This document shows positions 1-8,042 of a DNA stretch of 64,000 nt, in pieces. Source of the DNA: DIGJ01 sp041739345 (GTDB lineage: Bacteria; Bacillota; Clostridia; Lachnospirales; Lachnospiraceae); contig JBGSNZ010000002.1 of the NCBI GenBank assembly GCA_041739345.1, positions 1 to 64,000 of the forward strand, read 5' to 3'. Below the pieces are notes generated by a model. That model was not told where the DNA came from and did not search any database. It was given only the letters and a program-made list of their open reading frames with translations. Numbering within the stretch: position 1 is the first letter of the stretch; the number at the start of each line of letters is the position of its first letter. Position numbers and translations under genes: made by a program.

Positions 1-161
1 AGATGTCGGGGCGTGCGTCGTGCCTTTCAAAACCATTATGCATTATGGAGCTGAGATTCTGCTAAAATGAACTTGTAAAAGTTCATTTTCAGCCGTTCAG
101 AAGCTCTGCGGAATGTTAAATGCGTCTGGTTTTGAAAGGCACGACGCACGCCCCGACATCT
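1..161. repeat. Large nested inverted repeat
   Basis: Bases 1-35 are a perfect inverted copy of 127-161. The arms are GC-rich (GGGGCGTGCGTCGTGCC core) in an AT-rich genome. Between them lies a second perfect hairpin, 64-74 pairing with 79-89 around a 4-base loop, flanked by weaker complementary blocks, so the RNA could fold into one long imperfect stem of about 160 nt. No coding frame is visible. It could be a MITE-like or REP-like element or a structured RNA. The left arm begins at the first base of the window, so its true extent is unknown. Confidence 0.75.
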
Positions 162-221
162 AGACGTTCCAAAAACAAATTATTTTAAAGTCCCCTCGAA
201 AGGTAGTACCCATATTACTCA

Positions 222-250
222 TTGACGTATTTTTGCATGAATGCTATAAT
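222..250 (+). promoter_or_regulatory. Sigma-A promoter of the AAA+ gene
   Basis: TTGACG at 222-227, 17-bp spacer, TATAAT at 245-250. The -10 box lies downstream of the first in-frame ATG (233), so that ATG cannot be the translational start. Confidence 0.75.
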
Positions 251-310
251 TCGGTTAATGTAATATTTGGTAAAAAAGTAGCGTTATTTCTTAGAAATGA
301 GGGAAAAACA

Positions 311-1867
311 TTGGTACAGCCCAATTACACGAACGAACGACTGTTTGAACTCGCAAAACAAAACTATAGTAAATTAGAACAAGTATGTAAAACTTTGGAT
401 GCAGAAGGATACTGGGAACAACCGAAAGCAGTATTGAAACATTCCATTGAAGAATTTTTAGATTTATACATACAGGCGGCATTAATCAATTTAGCAGTAT
501 ATTGTGGACGGCTTCGTGAAGATGAAAGACGTTTTATTATTGAGCTTCCAAAACAAAATGTAATTGCGTGTGCTTATGAAGAAAATGAAACGGATGAACC
601 TGTTTTTTTAACAGTTAAAAATATGATGAAATCACCGCCTATTTTGTTACAATTATGTGGAGTTCGAGATGTGGAAAAACAATCGGACTTTACGGAACAG
701 TTTTTTGACTCTTTTTTAAATATAATGTTGACCATGTCACATATTAATCAAGCAAGAGACCGATTTGTTAATGGTTTTATACAAGAATATTATGATAAAA
801 ACCGTGTATTTATAAACCAGGGTCAAATAGGTGAAGATTTATCGCCTCGTTATTTGTTTAAAAAACTAAGTGATGATAAAATCGGAGAAACATTCTTATT
901 TGCGAAAGAAAAAGAAAATTGCCAGGTTTTGAAGGCAGTGGTACTTCCTGAAAAAAAAGAGAATGTATTAGAAAAAGTTGAATATGTGTGCGAACAGTTA
1001 GAGATAATGAAAGAAGAACAGTTAGAAGAAGAGATTAAAGAAAAAAAGTTAAAGACGAAATTGGAAGAATATTTAGAGCAATTGAATCTTCTTGTTGGTT
1101 TACAAAATGTGAAAGAAGAAATTAAGTCTTTGATTAATCTGATAAAAGTACGAAAACTTCGCGAAAGTTTTCATATGCCAATGATGGACATGACATATCA
1201 TATGGTATTTACTGGAAATCCTGGAACTGGTAAAACGACAGTTGCTAGACTCATAGCAAAAATTTATCAGGAACTTGGAATCTTATCTACAGGAAAGCTT
1301 ATTGAAACAGATCGTTCTGGTCTTGTAGCCGGTTATGTTGGACAGACGGCATTAAAAGTAAAAGAAGTTGTCGAGAATGCACTCGGAGGAGTACTTTTTA
1401 TTGATGAAGCATATTCTTTAAGTAATAATGTTGCAAATGATTTTGGTGGAGAGGCAATTGATACCTTAGTTAAGATGATGGAAGACCACAGAGATAATCT
1501 TGTTATTATTGTTGCTGGATATAAAGACGAAATGAAAAGCTTTCTAGATTCCAATACGGGATTGGTTTCTAGATTCAATAAATTCATTGCATTTGAGGAT
1601 TATTCCATTGATGAACTCTCCGATATTTTAACATCTATGGCGAACAAAGTTGGCATTGAGATGACGGAGGATGCAAACGAATATTTAAAAGCAAATCTTT
1701 CTAGATTCACCGAAGAAGAATTCCGCATATTTGGAAATGCAAGAGGTATTCGAAATGCATTTGAAAAAATTATGATAAAACAGGCAAATCGCCTAGTGGA
1801 ATTAGAATCACCAACCAAAGAACAGCTTTGTGAGGTAAACATAGAAGATGTGACTGATATTTTTTAA
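311..1867 (+). CDS. AAA+ ATPase, SpoVK/CbxX-CfxQ-like
   Basis: About 518 aa. The C-terminal half is a CbxX/CfxQ/SpoVK-type AAA+ module: Walker A GNPGTGKT near residue 301, Walker B VLFIDEAYSL near 361, and a sensor-1 region IIVAGYK. Residues 1-230 match no domain I recognise and end in a Glu/Lys-rich coiled-coil-like segment. I choose the TTG start at 311 because GAGGG lies 7 bases upstream and the promoter -10 box overlaps the earlier ATG at 233. Members of this family remodel protein complexes; SpoVK acts in spore maturation in Bacillus. The SASP gene next door fits a sporulation role, but that is inference and the target is unknown. Confidence 0.82.
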   Translation: MVQPNYTNERLFELAKQNYSKLEQVCKTLDAEGYWEQPKAVLKHSIEEFLDLYIQAALINLAVYCGRLREDERRFIIELPKQNVIACAYEENETDEPVFLTVKNMMKSPPILLQLCGVRDVEKQSDFTEQFFDSFLNIMLTMSHINQARDRFVNGFIQEYYDKNRVFINQGQIGEDLSPRYLFKKLSDDKIGETFLFAKEKENCQVLKAVVLPEKKENVLEKVEYVCEQLEIMKEEQLEEEIKEKKLKTKLEEYLEQLNLLVGLQNVKEEIKSLINLIKVRKLRESFHMPMMDMTYHMVFTGNPGTGKTTVARLIAKIYQELGILSTGKLIETDRSGLVAGYVGQTALKVKEVVENALGGVLFIDEAYSLSNNVANDFGGEAIDTLVKMMEDHRDNLVIIVAGYKDEMKSFLDSNTGLVSRFNKFIAFEDYSIDELSDILTSMANKVGIEMTEDANEYLKANLSRFTEEEFRIFGNARGIRNAFEKIMIKQANRLVELESPTKEQLCEVNIEDVTDIF

Positions 1868-2010
1868 TTATATAGTAGTTTGAAAAAAGTGGAAAAGCTA
1901 CAAAGATTTACTAGTGTATTTTTAATAGAACGACACATACTAACAGCGTAACAAACAACAACAAATCATTATCAAAATGAAACTGTGATAAAGAAATGGA
2001 GGAGTTTATT

Positions 2011-2217
2011 ATGTCAAGTAGTAGAAATCGTGTTGAAGTTCCACAGGCAAGAGCGGCGATGAATCAGTTTAAATATGAGGTCGCAAATGAAATCGGTGTT
2101 CCTTTAAAAGAAGGATACAACGGTGATTTAACTTCTCGTCAAAATGGTAGCGTAGGTGGCTATATGGTGAAGAAGATGATTCAGGATCAGGAAAAGAAAA
2201 TGGCAGGTATGCAGTAA
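2011..2217 (+). CDS. Small acid-soluble spore protein, alpha/beta type
   Basis: 68 aa. The family pattern is clear: VPQARAAMNQFKYEVANEIG near the N-terminus, which includes the germination-protease cleavage region, then DLTSRQNGSVGGYMVKKMI in the DNA-binding second half. These proteins coat spore DNA in an A-like form, protect it from UV, and are degraded at germination. GGAGGAG at 1998-2004 precedes ATG 2011; the in-frame ATG at 1996 overlaps that ribosome-binding site and is rejected. It is monocistronic, followed by a strong hairpin. Forespore (sigma-G) control is expected from the family, but I did not identify a sigma-G promoter. Confidence 0.95.
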   Translation: MSSSRNRVEVPQARAAMNQFKYEVANEIGVPLKEGYNGDLTSRQNGSVGGYMVKKMIQDQEKKMAGMQ

Positions 2218-2239
2218 ACCGAAGAACTATTTGGGAATA

Positions 2240-2285
2240 GAGAGTATCGCTCAAGTCATTTAAGACTTGAGCGATACTCTCTTTA
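2240..2285 (+). terminator. Terminator after SASP gene
   Basis: Perfect 18-bp stem (2240-2257 with 2264-2281), 6-base loop, short T tract. Confidence 0.85.
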
Positions 2286-2304
2286 TGTCATTCGCAAAAA
2301 TTTA

Positions 2305-2333
2305 TTGACATTTTTTATTTGATACATTAATAT
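2305..2333 (+). promoter_or_regulatory. Sigma-A promoter of the MpsC-like gene
   Basis: TTGACA at 2305-2310, 17-bp spacer, TAATAT at 2328-2333, about 25 bp before the gene. Confidence 0.75.
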
Positions 2334-2356
2334 GTGAAAGTATAGGTGGTGGAATT

Positions 2357-2722
2357 ATGACAAAAGGTCAGATGGAGGCCAAAATAAGTGAAGTTGTAAG
2401 CATGTTTGAGATTGAATATATGGGAAGAGGTCCTAAAACGATAAAAACATATATAATTAATGATATGATTGTTGTAAGATTGACTGGATTCTTAAGCCCA
2501 TCTGAGAAAAAACTCACAGATAATCCGCAAGGAATTGAATTATTTAAGAAAGTTCGAACGTCATTATTTGAAGGTGGGAGAGTATATTTGGAAACATTGA
2601 TAATGGATATTATTGATGTAGCCATAGTAAGCACTCATTCTGATATAAGTACAAAGACAGGCGAAAAAATAATAGTAATTACGGTTGATAAAAATCTCGA
2701 AGAATTAGTTAAAATAAAATAA
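2357..2722 (+). CDS. DUF2294 / MpsC-like protein
   Basis: 121 aa, soluble. It resembles DUF2294, renamed MpsC after a subunit of a cation-translocating, membrane-potential-generating system described in Staphylococcus. Visible features are an N-terminal helix (GQMEAKISEVVSMF), the block YMGRGPKTIKTYIINDMIVVRLTGFLS cut by position rather than motif, and the segment VYLETLIMDIIDVAIVSTHSDIS. There is no transmembrane segment and no neighbouring MpsA/MpsB gene, so a transport role here is doubtful. It has its own promoter and terminator and stands alone. The family call rests on overall pattern only. Confidence 0.65.
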   Translation: MTKGQMEAKISEVVSMFEIEYMGRGPKTIKTYIINDMIVVRLTGFLSPSEKKLTDNPQGIELFKKVRTSLFEGGRVYLETLIMDIIDVAIVSTHSDISTKTGEKIIVITVDKNLEELVKIK

Positions 2723-2771
2723 GTTTCGGAAGACAACACAAAATAGAAATTTAAACTCTAAGTTGTAAGTA

Positions 2772-2808
2772 AGCCGATATCCATTTTTTAATGGGTATCG
2801 GCTTTTTT
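2772..2808 (+). terminator. Terminator after MpsC-like gene
   Basis: Stem agccgatatcca with tgggtatcggct (one G-U pair), followed by a run of T. Confidence 0.88.
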
Positions 2809-3036
2809 AATACGCTAACGCAATGAAAGTGTAATACTTGCATAAACAAATGAAGATCACTGCAATGCGTAGGAAGAGATTCGTAAAGTGTTTCTTTGAA
2901 TGAATCCTAAAATGTAAGGAGGAAATGAATGTTTCATAAATTTTTAAAAATAATCGGTGAATGATATTTTATATAAAAATCTTCCGATTAAAATCTGGTA
3001 GAAAAGCGAATATTAAAATGAAAGAGAGGTAAAAAC
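2809..3036 (+). promoter_or_regulatory. Long leader with a possible 11-codon ORF
   Basis: 228 bases upstream of the DUF4914 gene. A strong AAGGAGG at about 2916-2922 is followed by ATG at 2929, opening an 11-codon frame (MFHKFLKIIGE) that stops at 2962-2964. A short pairing aatcgg/ccgatt spans about 2952-2991. I see no clear sigma-A promoter. The mini-ORF may be a leader peptide or a decayed gene start. Confidence 0.35.
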
Positions 3037-4914
3037 ATGTTAGATACTTTAAATAAAATAAATATACCAAATTATGTACTTGATATACTAAAATCTTCAA
3101 AGGGAGTTACAATACCAAAAACAAGAGAAGAATTAATGATTCTTGCAATGGGTAATGAAGAAAACACAAGCTTTGATGTTAGCTATGAGGTAAGCGGTAA
3201 GGGTACAGTGCTGGAAGCAACTGTTACAAAATGTAAAAATGGTGCAGTGGTTAACTATAATGACGATTATATGAGAAGACGTGACCCGGATAGCTTGTTG
3301 ATTGGTGATAATAAGGATACAGATAAGGCAAGATATAAAGATGTATATAAGAAAGATTTTGAGCCATTAAGAAATGAAACATTTGAATGGCTAAAACAAC
3401 AAGAGCTTATTTTTATTCCATTCAAATCCGGTGGCTATGAATATGGATATGATTCTATATTGATTTCACCTGTAAATGCTGGATTTTTTGCAGCTGGTCT
3501 TGCAGATTTACAAGGATTTTTAAATATTGATGAAATAACAGACAGCTTTCATCCAAGAGCTATCATTTTTCTGGCTCCGCCTTTCAGACATACGCATTTT
3601 GATGGAAAGCAGATTGTTGTCCATAACCGCTTGGATCATATGCATGAAGTGTATTCCTATAATCTTTATCCTGGACCAAGTGCAAAAAAAGGAATATATG
3701 GTGTTCTTCTTAATATTGGGGAAGAGGAAGGTTGGGTAACTGCGCATGCATCTACCGTTAAGGTAATTACTCCGTATGATAATGAAATCGTAATCATGCA
3801 TGAAGGGGCTTCCGGCGGCGGTAAAAGTGAAATGATTGAGGATATTCATAGACAGATGGACGGAAGAGTAATGATGGCTAAAAATACGGTCTCTGGTGAA
3901 AAAACATATCTCGTTTTAAATGATACATGTGAACTGCTTCCCGTAACGGATGACATGGCACTATGCCATCCCAAAATGCAAAATGATAGTAAAAAACTCG
4001 TTGTAAAAGATGCTGAATCGGCATGGTTTATAAGACTTGATAATATTAAATGCTATGGTACCTCTCCGCAATATGAGAAGATTTTGACTCAGCCGAAAGA
4101 ACCGCTAATCTTTTTAAATCTACAAGGCATTCCGAATGCAACTTGCCTTGTATGGGAACATACGTTGGATCAGGATGGAACTCCTTGTCCGAATCCGCGT
4201 GTCATTTTGCCAAGAAGCTTAGTTTCAAACGTAATTGATAGCCCGGTAGAAGTGGATGTCAGAAGCTTTGGTGTTCGCACTCCGGCATGTACAAAAGAAA
4301 ATCCATCTTATGGTATTATGGGACTTTTCCATGTGCTACCGCCAGCATTGGCTTGGTTATGGCGTTTGGTTGCACCAAGAGGATATAACAATCCAAGCAT
4401 CATAGATTCGGAAGGAATGACGAGTGAAGGAGTGGGATCATATTGGCCATTTGCTACTGGCAAGTTGGTAAGTCAGGCCAACCTATTACTAGATCAAATT
4501 ATTAGTTCTTCCAATACACGCTATGTTTTGATTCCGAATCAGCATATTGGTGCTTATGAAGTAAGCTTTATGCCACAATGGATAGCAAGAGAATATATCG
4601 CTCGTCGAGGTAGTGCAAAATTTAAGCCAGAACATTTAATCGAATCACGTTGCCCACTGTTAGGTTTTTCACTGGATTCATTAAAAATAGATGGTCAGTA
4701 TATCCGAAAAGCATTTCTACTACCAGAGACCCAAAAAGAAGTAGGATTAGAAGGATATGATGCGGGTGCAAATATTCTAACAGACTTTTTTAAACAAGAA
4801 CTTGCAAAGTTTCAAACCAAAGAGCTTAACCCATTAGGATATCAGATCATTGAAATGTTTTTTGACAATGCTTCGATTCAAGATTACATCGATTTAATTC
4901 CAATGAGATATTAA
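3037..4914 (+). CDS. DUF4914 protein with HprK/PEPCK-like P-loop
   Basis: 625 aa, soluble. It matches what I know of DUF4914, an uncharacterised family. Around residues 256-266 it has GASGGGKSEM, which fits the GxSGxGKSE P-loop of HPr kinase/phosphorylase and, more loosely, the kinase loop of PEP carboxykinase. Upstream are conserved-looking blocks such as FLAPPFRHTHFDGKQIVVHN and YNLYPGPSAKKGIYG. A kinase or phosphotransferase acting on a small molecule is plausible, but substrate and reaction are unknown. GAGAGG lies 7 bases before the ATG. The permease gene starts 12 bases after its stop, so the two are almost certainly cotranscribed and probably act together. Confidence 0.75.
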   Translation: MLDTLNKINIPNYVLDILKSSKGVTIPKTREELMILAMGNEENTSFDVSYEVSGKGTVLEATVTKCKNGAVVNYNDDYMRRRDPDSLLIGDNKDTDKARYKDVYKKDFEPLRNETFEWLKQQELIFIPFKSGGYEYGYDSILISPVNAGFFAAGLADLQGFLNIDEITDSFHPRAIIFLAPPFRHTHFDGKQIVVHNRLDHMHEVYSYNLYPGPSAKKGIYGVLLNIGEEEGWVTAHASTVKVITPYDNEIVIMHEGASGGGKSEMIEDIHRQMDGRVMMAKNTVSGEKTYLVLNDTCELLPVTDDMALCHPKMQNDSKKLVVKDAESAWFIRLDNIKCYGTSPQYEKILTQPKEPLIFLNLQGIPNATCLVWEHTLDQDGTPCPNPRVILPRSLVSNVIDSPVEVDVRSFGVRTPACTKENPSYGIMGLFHVLPPALAWLWRLVAPRGYNNPSIIDSEGMTSEGVGSYWPFATGKLVSQANLLLDQIISSSNTRYVLIPNQHIGAYEVSFMPQWIAREYIARRGSAKFKPEHLIESRCPLLGFSLDSLKIDGQYIRKAFLLPETQKEVGLEGYDAGANILTDFFKQELAKFQTKELNPLGYQIIEMFFDNASIQDYIDLIPMRY

Positions 4915-4926
4915 TATGGAGATTGT

Positions 4927-6144
4927 ATGAGTATGAAAGAAACAAACATCAAATATACCGACTTAATACCTGCGTTGTCAGGACTTATTGGAAAAATAGC
5001 GCTTGTTTCTTCCTTTGCTATGGTATGGGCTAACGAGCTTCAAATTATGAATCCAAACTTTGTTTTGGAAAATGTGAGAGTTGAAATTTTGTTAGGAAGT
5101 ATCGTAACTTTAATAGCAGCGATATTATACCCACAAGCTGCACCAGCAGGTACATTAGCGCCCCTTGTTGTGTTAGTGCCTACAATGTCTCAATTTGGAG
5201 TTCATCCTCTCATCCTAGGAATTGCCGTTGGTGTTATTGGGTTTTTGATAGTAAGGACAGGTATATTTAAGCGTTTGGTGGAATTGGCAGGTTTTATTTG
5301 TAAAACTAGTCTATCGCTTTGTTTTGGAATATCAGGTGTCTGGATGTCAGTTAAGAAACTATATTCATTTTTTTACACCGATAAACCAATACTTGTGGTA
5401 CTGATGGTAGTGTTAATAATTGTTTATATAACGCTATTCTATTATAAAATGAGCTGGCTTGTAATCCCAGTTGCTTCCTTCGTTGCATTTGTGATTCCAC
5501 TTTTATTTCATTCAGGGTATGATATGCCATTAGTGAATATAAATCTGAACTTAAGTCCGTTCTATTGGTGGAACAATATGTGGGGTATTGGATTTGGTCT
5601 GGATGTGATGACAATCCTTAAGACAATTCCATTTGCATTTTTTGTCATATTACTTTGGACCATCGATACGGTTTCCATTCAAAGCATTAGAGAAGCAAGT
5701 TATGGACAAAACGATAATACAGAAGATATGAATATAGAACAATCCTTTCTGATTGTATCGATTCGAAATATTATTGGAGCTTTTTTTGGAGGGTCACAGA
5801 CGGGATCGCTTTGGAGGAGTTTCTTGATACCTCTTTATATGGTCAAGCGTCCTATGCGTATTTGTGCCATGATACTTGGTATCGCCGGAATCACAGCCAG
5901 CCTTACAGTTGTACCAATTCAGATTTTGTCATATACTCCATTGGTCTGGTCAGTACTACTTTTTGGTATATTTATGCCCTTTACAGTAACGGCAATATCT
6001 AATATTATTCATGCGAAAAAGGCGAAAACAAGAATACTTATAATATGTTTTGCACTATTAGGAATTGGAATTAATCCGATTTTAACATGGATAGGTTCAG
6101 TAGTTTATGAAAAAACAGAGAGTGCCACGAAAGCCATAAAATGA
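4927..6144 (+). CDS. Polytopic membrane permease paired with DUF4914 gene
   Basis: 405 aa with about 11-12 hydrophobic segments over most of its length. The third segment holds QAAPAGTLAPLVVLVPTM and a late loop holds GGSQTGSLWRSFLIPLY. The layout suggests the UraA/SLC26-like (NCS2/SulP) permease fold, possibly DUF3360, but I cannot assign a family firmly. GGAG 5 bases before the ATG supports this start. It follows the DUF4914 kinase-like gene by 12 bases, suggesting import of a substrate that the partner modifies. Substrate unknown. The terminator stem begins within its last codons. Confidence 0.7.
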   Translation: MSMKETNIKYTDLIPALSGLIGKIALVSSFAMVWANELQIMNPNFVLENVRVEILLGSIVTLIAAILYPQAAPAGTLAPLVVLVPTMSQFGVHPLILGIAVGVIGFLIVRTGIFKRLVELAGFICKTSLSLCFGISGVWMSVKKLYSFFYTDKPILVVLMVVLIIVYITLFYYKMSWLVIPVASFVAFVIPLLFHSGYDMPLVNINLNLSPFYWWNNMWGIGFGLDVMTILKTIPFAFFVILLWTIDTVSIQSIREASYGQNDNTEDMNIEQSFLIVSIRNIIGAFFGGSQTGSLWRSFLIPLYMVKRPMRICAMILGIAGITASLTVVPIQILSYTPLVWSVLLFGIFMPFTVTAISNIIHAKKAKTRILIICFALLGIGINPILTWIGSVVYEKTESATKAIK

Positions 6145-6164
6145 CTTGCGTGACACTCTCTTTT
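6118..6164 (+). terminator. Terminator overlapping permease 3' end
   Basis: 12-bp stem (6118-6129 with 6149-6160, one mismatch) then TTTT. The left arm is inside the permease coding sequence. Confidence 0.75.
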
Positions 6165-6196
6165 GTCTTCTGTCAAAAGAATAACAAAATTAAGTA

Positions 6197-6225
6197 TTGA
6201 AAAATAAGGTTGATTGAGATAAACT
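6197..6225 (+). promoter_or_regulatory. Probable promoter of rsmD operon
   Basis: TTGAAA at 6197-6202, 17-bp spacer, TAAACT at 6220-6225. Confidence 0.5.
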
Positions 6226-6287
6226 AAGTTTGATGTATTCCATTCTATCGCTATGTATAGAGGGAAAGTAAGCAATAGGGAGCAAAT

Positions 6288-6851
6288 ATGAGAGTAATTG
6301 CAGGTAGTGCAAAAAGAATTCAATTGGTAACTCCAGAAGGACTAAATACCAGACCAACCACGGATCGAATCAAAGAAACTTTATTTAATATGATTCAGGA
6401 TTATTTATTCGATGCCCGTTTTCTTGATTTATTTAGCGGTAGTGGAGCAATTGGAATAGAGGCAATAAGCAGGGGAGCAAAGGAAGCTGTGTTTGTGGAA
6501 AATAACAAGGCAGCGTTGAATGCAATTTCTATTAATTTAGAAAAAACAGGTCTAGAAGAAAAAGCGCAAGTACTTTCAATGGATTATCTGGGTGCATTAA
6601 AGGTATTAGCGGGACGTAAGGAAACATTCGATGTGATTTTTATGGATCCGCCATATGATCAGTATTTTGAAATGAAAGTTTTGGAATATTTGTCGGCTTC
6701 GGAAATGCTTCATGAAGATACCTTAATTATATTTGAGGCATCCTTACAGACGAACACGGAGTATACAGAATCATTAGGATACGAAATTTACAAAATTAAG
6801 GAATATAAGACAAACAAACACGTATTCCTAAAATGGAAGGGTACATTATGA
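6288..6851 (+). CDS. rsmD: 16S rRNA (guanine(966)-N2)-methyltransferase
   Basis: 187 aa, usual length. A Rossmann-type methyltransferase: FLDLFSGSGAIGIEA is the SAM-binding motif I region and FMDPPY is the catalytic DPPY motif (motif IV). The N-terminal RVIAGSAKRI and TRPTTDRIKETLFN blocks are typical of RsmD. It methylates G966 of 16S rRNA during 30S assembly. Its stop overlaps the coaD start as ATGA, and the rsmD-coaD order is common in Firmicutes. Confidence 0.95.
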   Translation: MRVIAGSAKRIQLVTPEGLNTRPTTDRIKETLFNMIQDYLFDARFLDLFSGSGAIGIEAISRGAKEAVFVENNKAALNAISINLEKTGLEEKAQVLSMDYLGALKVLAGRKETFDVIFMDPPYDQYFEMKVLEYLSASEMLHEDTLIIFEASLQTNTEYTESLGYEIYKIKEYKTNKHVFLKWKGTL

Positions 6852-7372
6852 GAATCGGAATTTATCCAGGGAGCTTTGACCCAGTAACCTTAGGACATAT
6901 AGACATTATTATGCGCTCCTCAAAGCTTTTTGATAAGCTTTATATAGGTGTGCTTAACAACAATAGAAAAGATGCATTGTTTACAGCCGAAGAAAGAGTG
7001 GAAATGCTTAAATCGGTAACAAAGGACATACAAAATGTAGAAGTCGAAGCATTTAATGGACTTTTGGTAGACTATGCTATGATAAAAAATGCAACCGCAA
7101 TTATTCGTGGACTTCGCGCAGTAACCGATTTTGAATATGAACTGCAGCTTGCACAGACGAATCACAAAATACAGCCAAAGGTAGACACTGTATTCTTGAC
7201 TACAAGCGTAGAATATTCATATTTAAGTTCTAGTATTGTAAAGGAAATCGCTACTTATAATGGTGATGTGAGTAAATTTTTAACAGAAAAGGTAAGTGAA
7301 GCGTTACATAATAAATTAATGGAAAAGAATGGTACAAGATGGGAGAGCACATATGGGAACAAGCAGAATTGA
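6848..7372 (+). CDS. coaD: Phosphopantetheine adenylyltransferase
   Basis: 174 aa, slightly longer than the usual ~160. The nucleotidyltransferase motif GSFDPVTLGHIDI is at the N-terminus, and YSYLSSSIVKEIA near residue 130 corresponds to the ISSTxVR block. It transfers AMP from ATP to 4'-phosphopantetheine to give dephospho-CoA, the penultimate step of CoA synthesis. I choose ATG 6848, which overlaps the rsmD stop and follows GGAAGGG, over the ATG at 6833. The extended C-terminus overlaps the next gene by 20 bases. coaE, the last step, is elsewhere in the window at 43708. Confidence 0.95.
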   Translation: MRIGIYPGSFDPVTLGHIDIIMRSSKLFDKLYIGVLNNNRKDALFTAEERVEMLKSVTKDIQNVEVEAFNGLLVDYAMIKNATAIIRGLRAVTDFEYELQLAQTNHKIQPKVDTVFLTTSVEYSYLSSSIVKEIATYNGDVSKFLTEKVSEALHNKLMEKNGTRWESTYGNKQN

Positions 7373-8042
7373 ACAATCAATTGAGGACATTTATGAATTT
7401 ATTGAAAATTGCAAAACGCAGCCTTTGTTTTCATCAAGGGTAATCGTTCCAAAAGATGAACTGTACGATTTGTTGGATGAATTAAGAATGCGTACACCAG
7501 ATGAAATCAAACGATATAAAAAGGTAATCGCAAATCGAGAAGCAATTCTTGAAGATGCACAAAAAAAAGCAGACGAGATGTTAGATGAAGCTCGTCAAAG
7601 AACAGAAAGCTTAATTAATGAATCTGAAATAGTGCAACAGGCGTATTTTCAGGCAAATCAGATTGTTAGCCAAGCAACGGAAGAAGCAAACCGTATTATG
7701 ACTAAGGCAGTACAAGAATCCGATCAGATTCGGATAAATGCTTTGGCATATACCAATGACTTATTGGCTGATGCAGAGCATGCACTCGTTTATGCATATG
7801 AAAATGCAAGTGAGCGGTATGAGGCTCTTACAAGTACCTTAAAATACGGATTAGATACCATTCAAAATAATCGTGCTGAATTAGGCCTTGAAAATCAAAA
7901 TTCAGCAGGAGAAGCAACTTCTGATGCAGAAGAAGCTATTGAGTATGCTAAGAAAGAGTCAAGAGAGGACGACTTGGACGACAGCTTACTTGATGATGAA
8001 TTCAATTTTGACGAAAATACCTTCTTAGAGGATATTAAATAA
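7353..8042 (+). CDS. Coiled-coil protein of the coaD-ylbJ locus
   Basis: 229 aa, no signal peptide or membrane segment. Residues 50-170 are a long charged helix (DAQKKADEMLDEARQRTES and similar), and the last 40 residues are Asp/Glu-rich. Such proteins are often labelled H+-ATPase subunit H/E-like only because of their coiled coil; no ATPase operon is here. The N-terminus (SSRVIVPKDELYDLLDELR) recalls the membrane-proximal end of DivIVA-like proteins, but weakly. GGGAG precedes ATG 7353. Its 3' end overlaps convergent ylbJ by 18 bases. Function unknown. Confidence 0.7.
   Translation: MGTSRIEQSIEDIYEFIENCKTQPLFSSRVIVPKDELYDLLDELRMRTPDEIKRYKKVIANREAILEDAQKKADEMLDEARQRTESLINESEIVQQAYFQANQIVSQATEEANRIMTKAVQESDQIRINALAYTNDLLADAEHALVYAYENASERYEALTSTLKYGLDTIQNNRAELGLENQNSAGEATSDAEEAIEYAKKESREDDLDDSLLDDEFNFDENTFLEDIK

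Noticed and set aside
233..310. ATG 233 as start of the AAA+ gene
   Set aside because: The sigma-A -10 box (245-250) lies downstream of it, and no ribosome-binding site precedes it. TTG 311 has GAGGG at 7 bases.
2357..2722. Assignment to a working MpsABC-type ion-translocating system
   Set aside because: No mpsA or mpsB gene is present and the protein has no membrane segment; only the family resemblance is kept.
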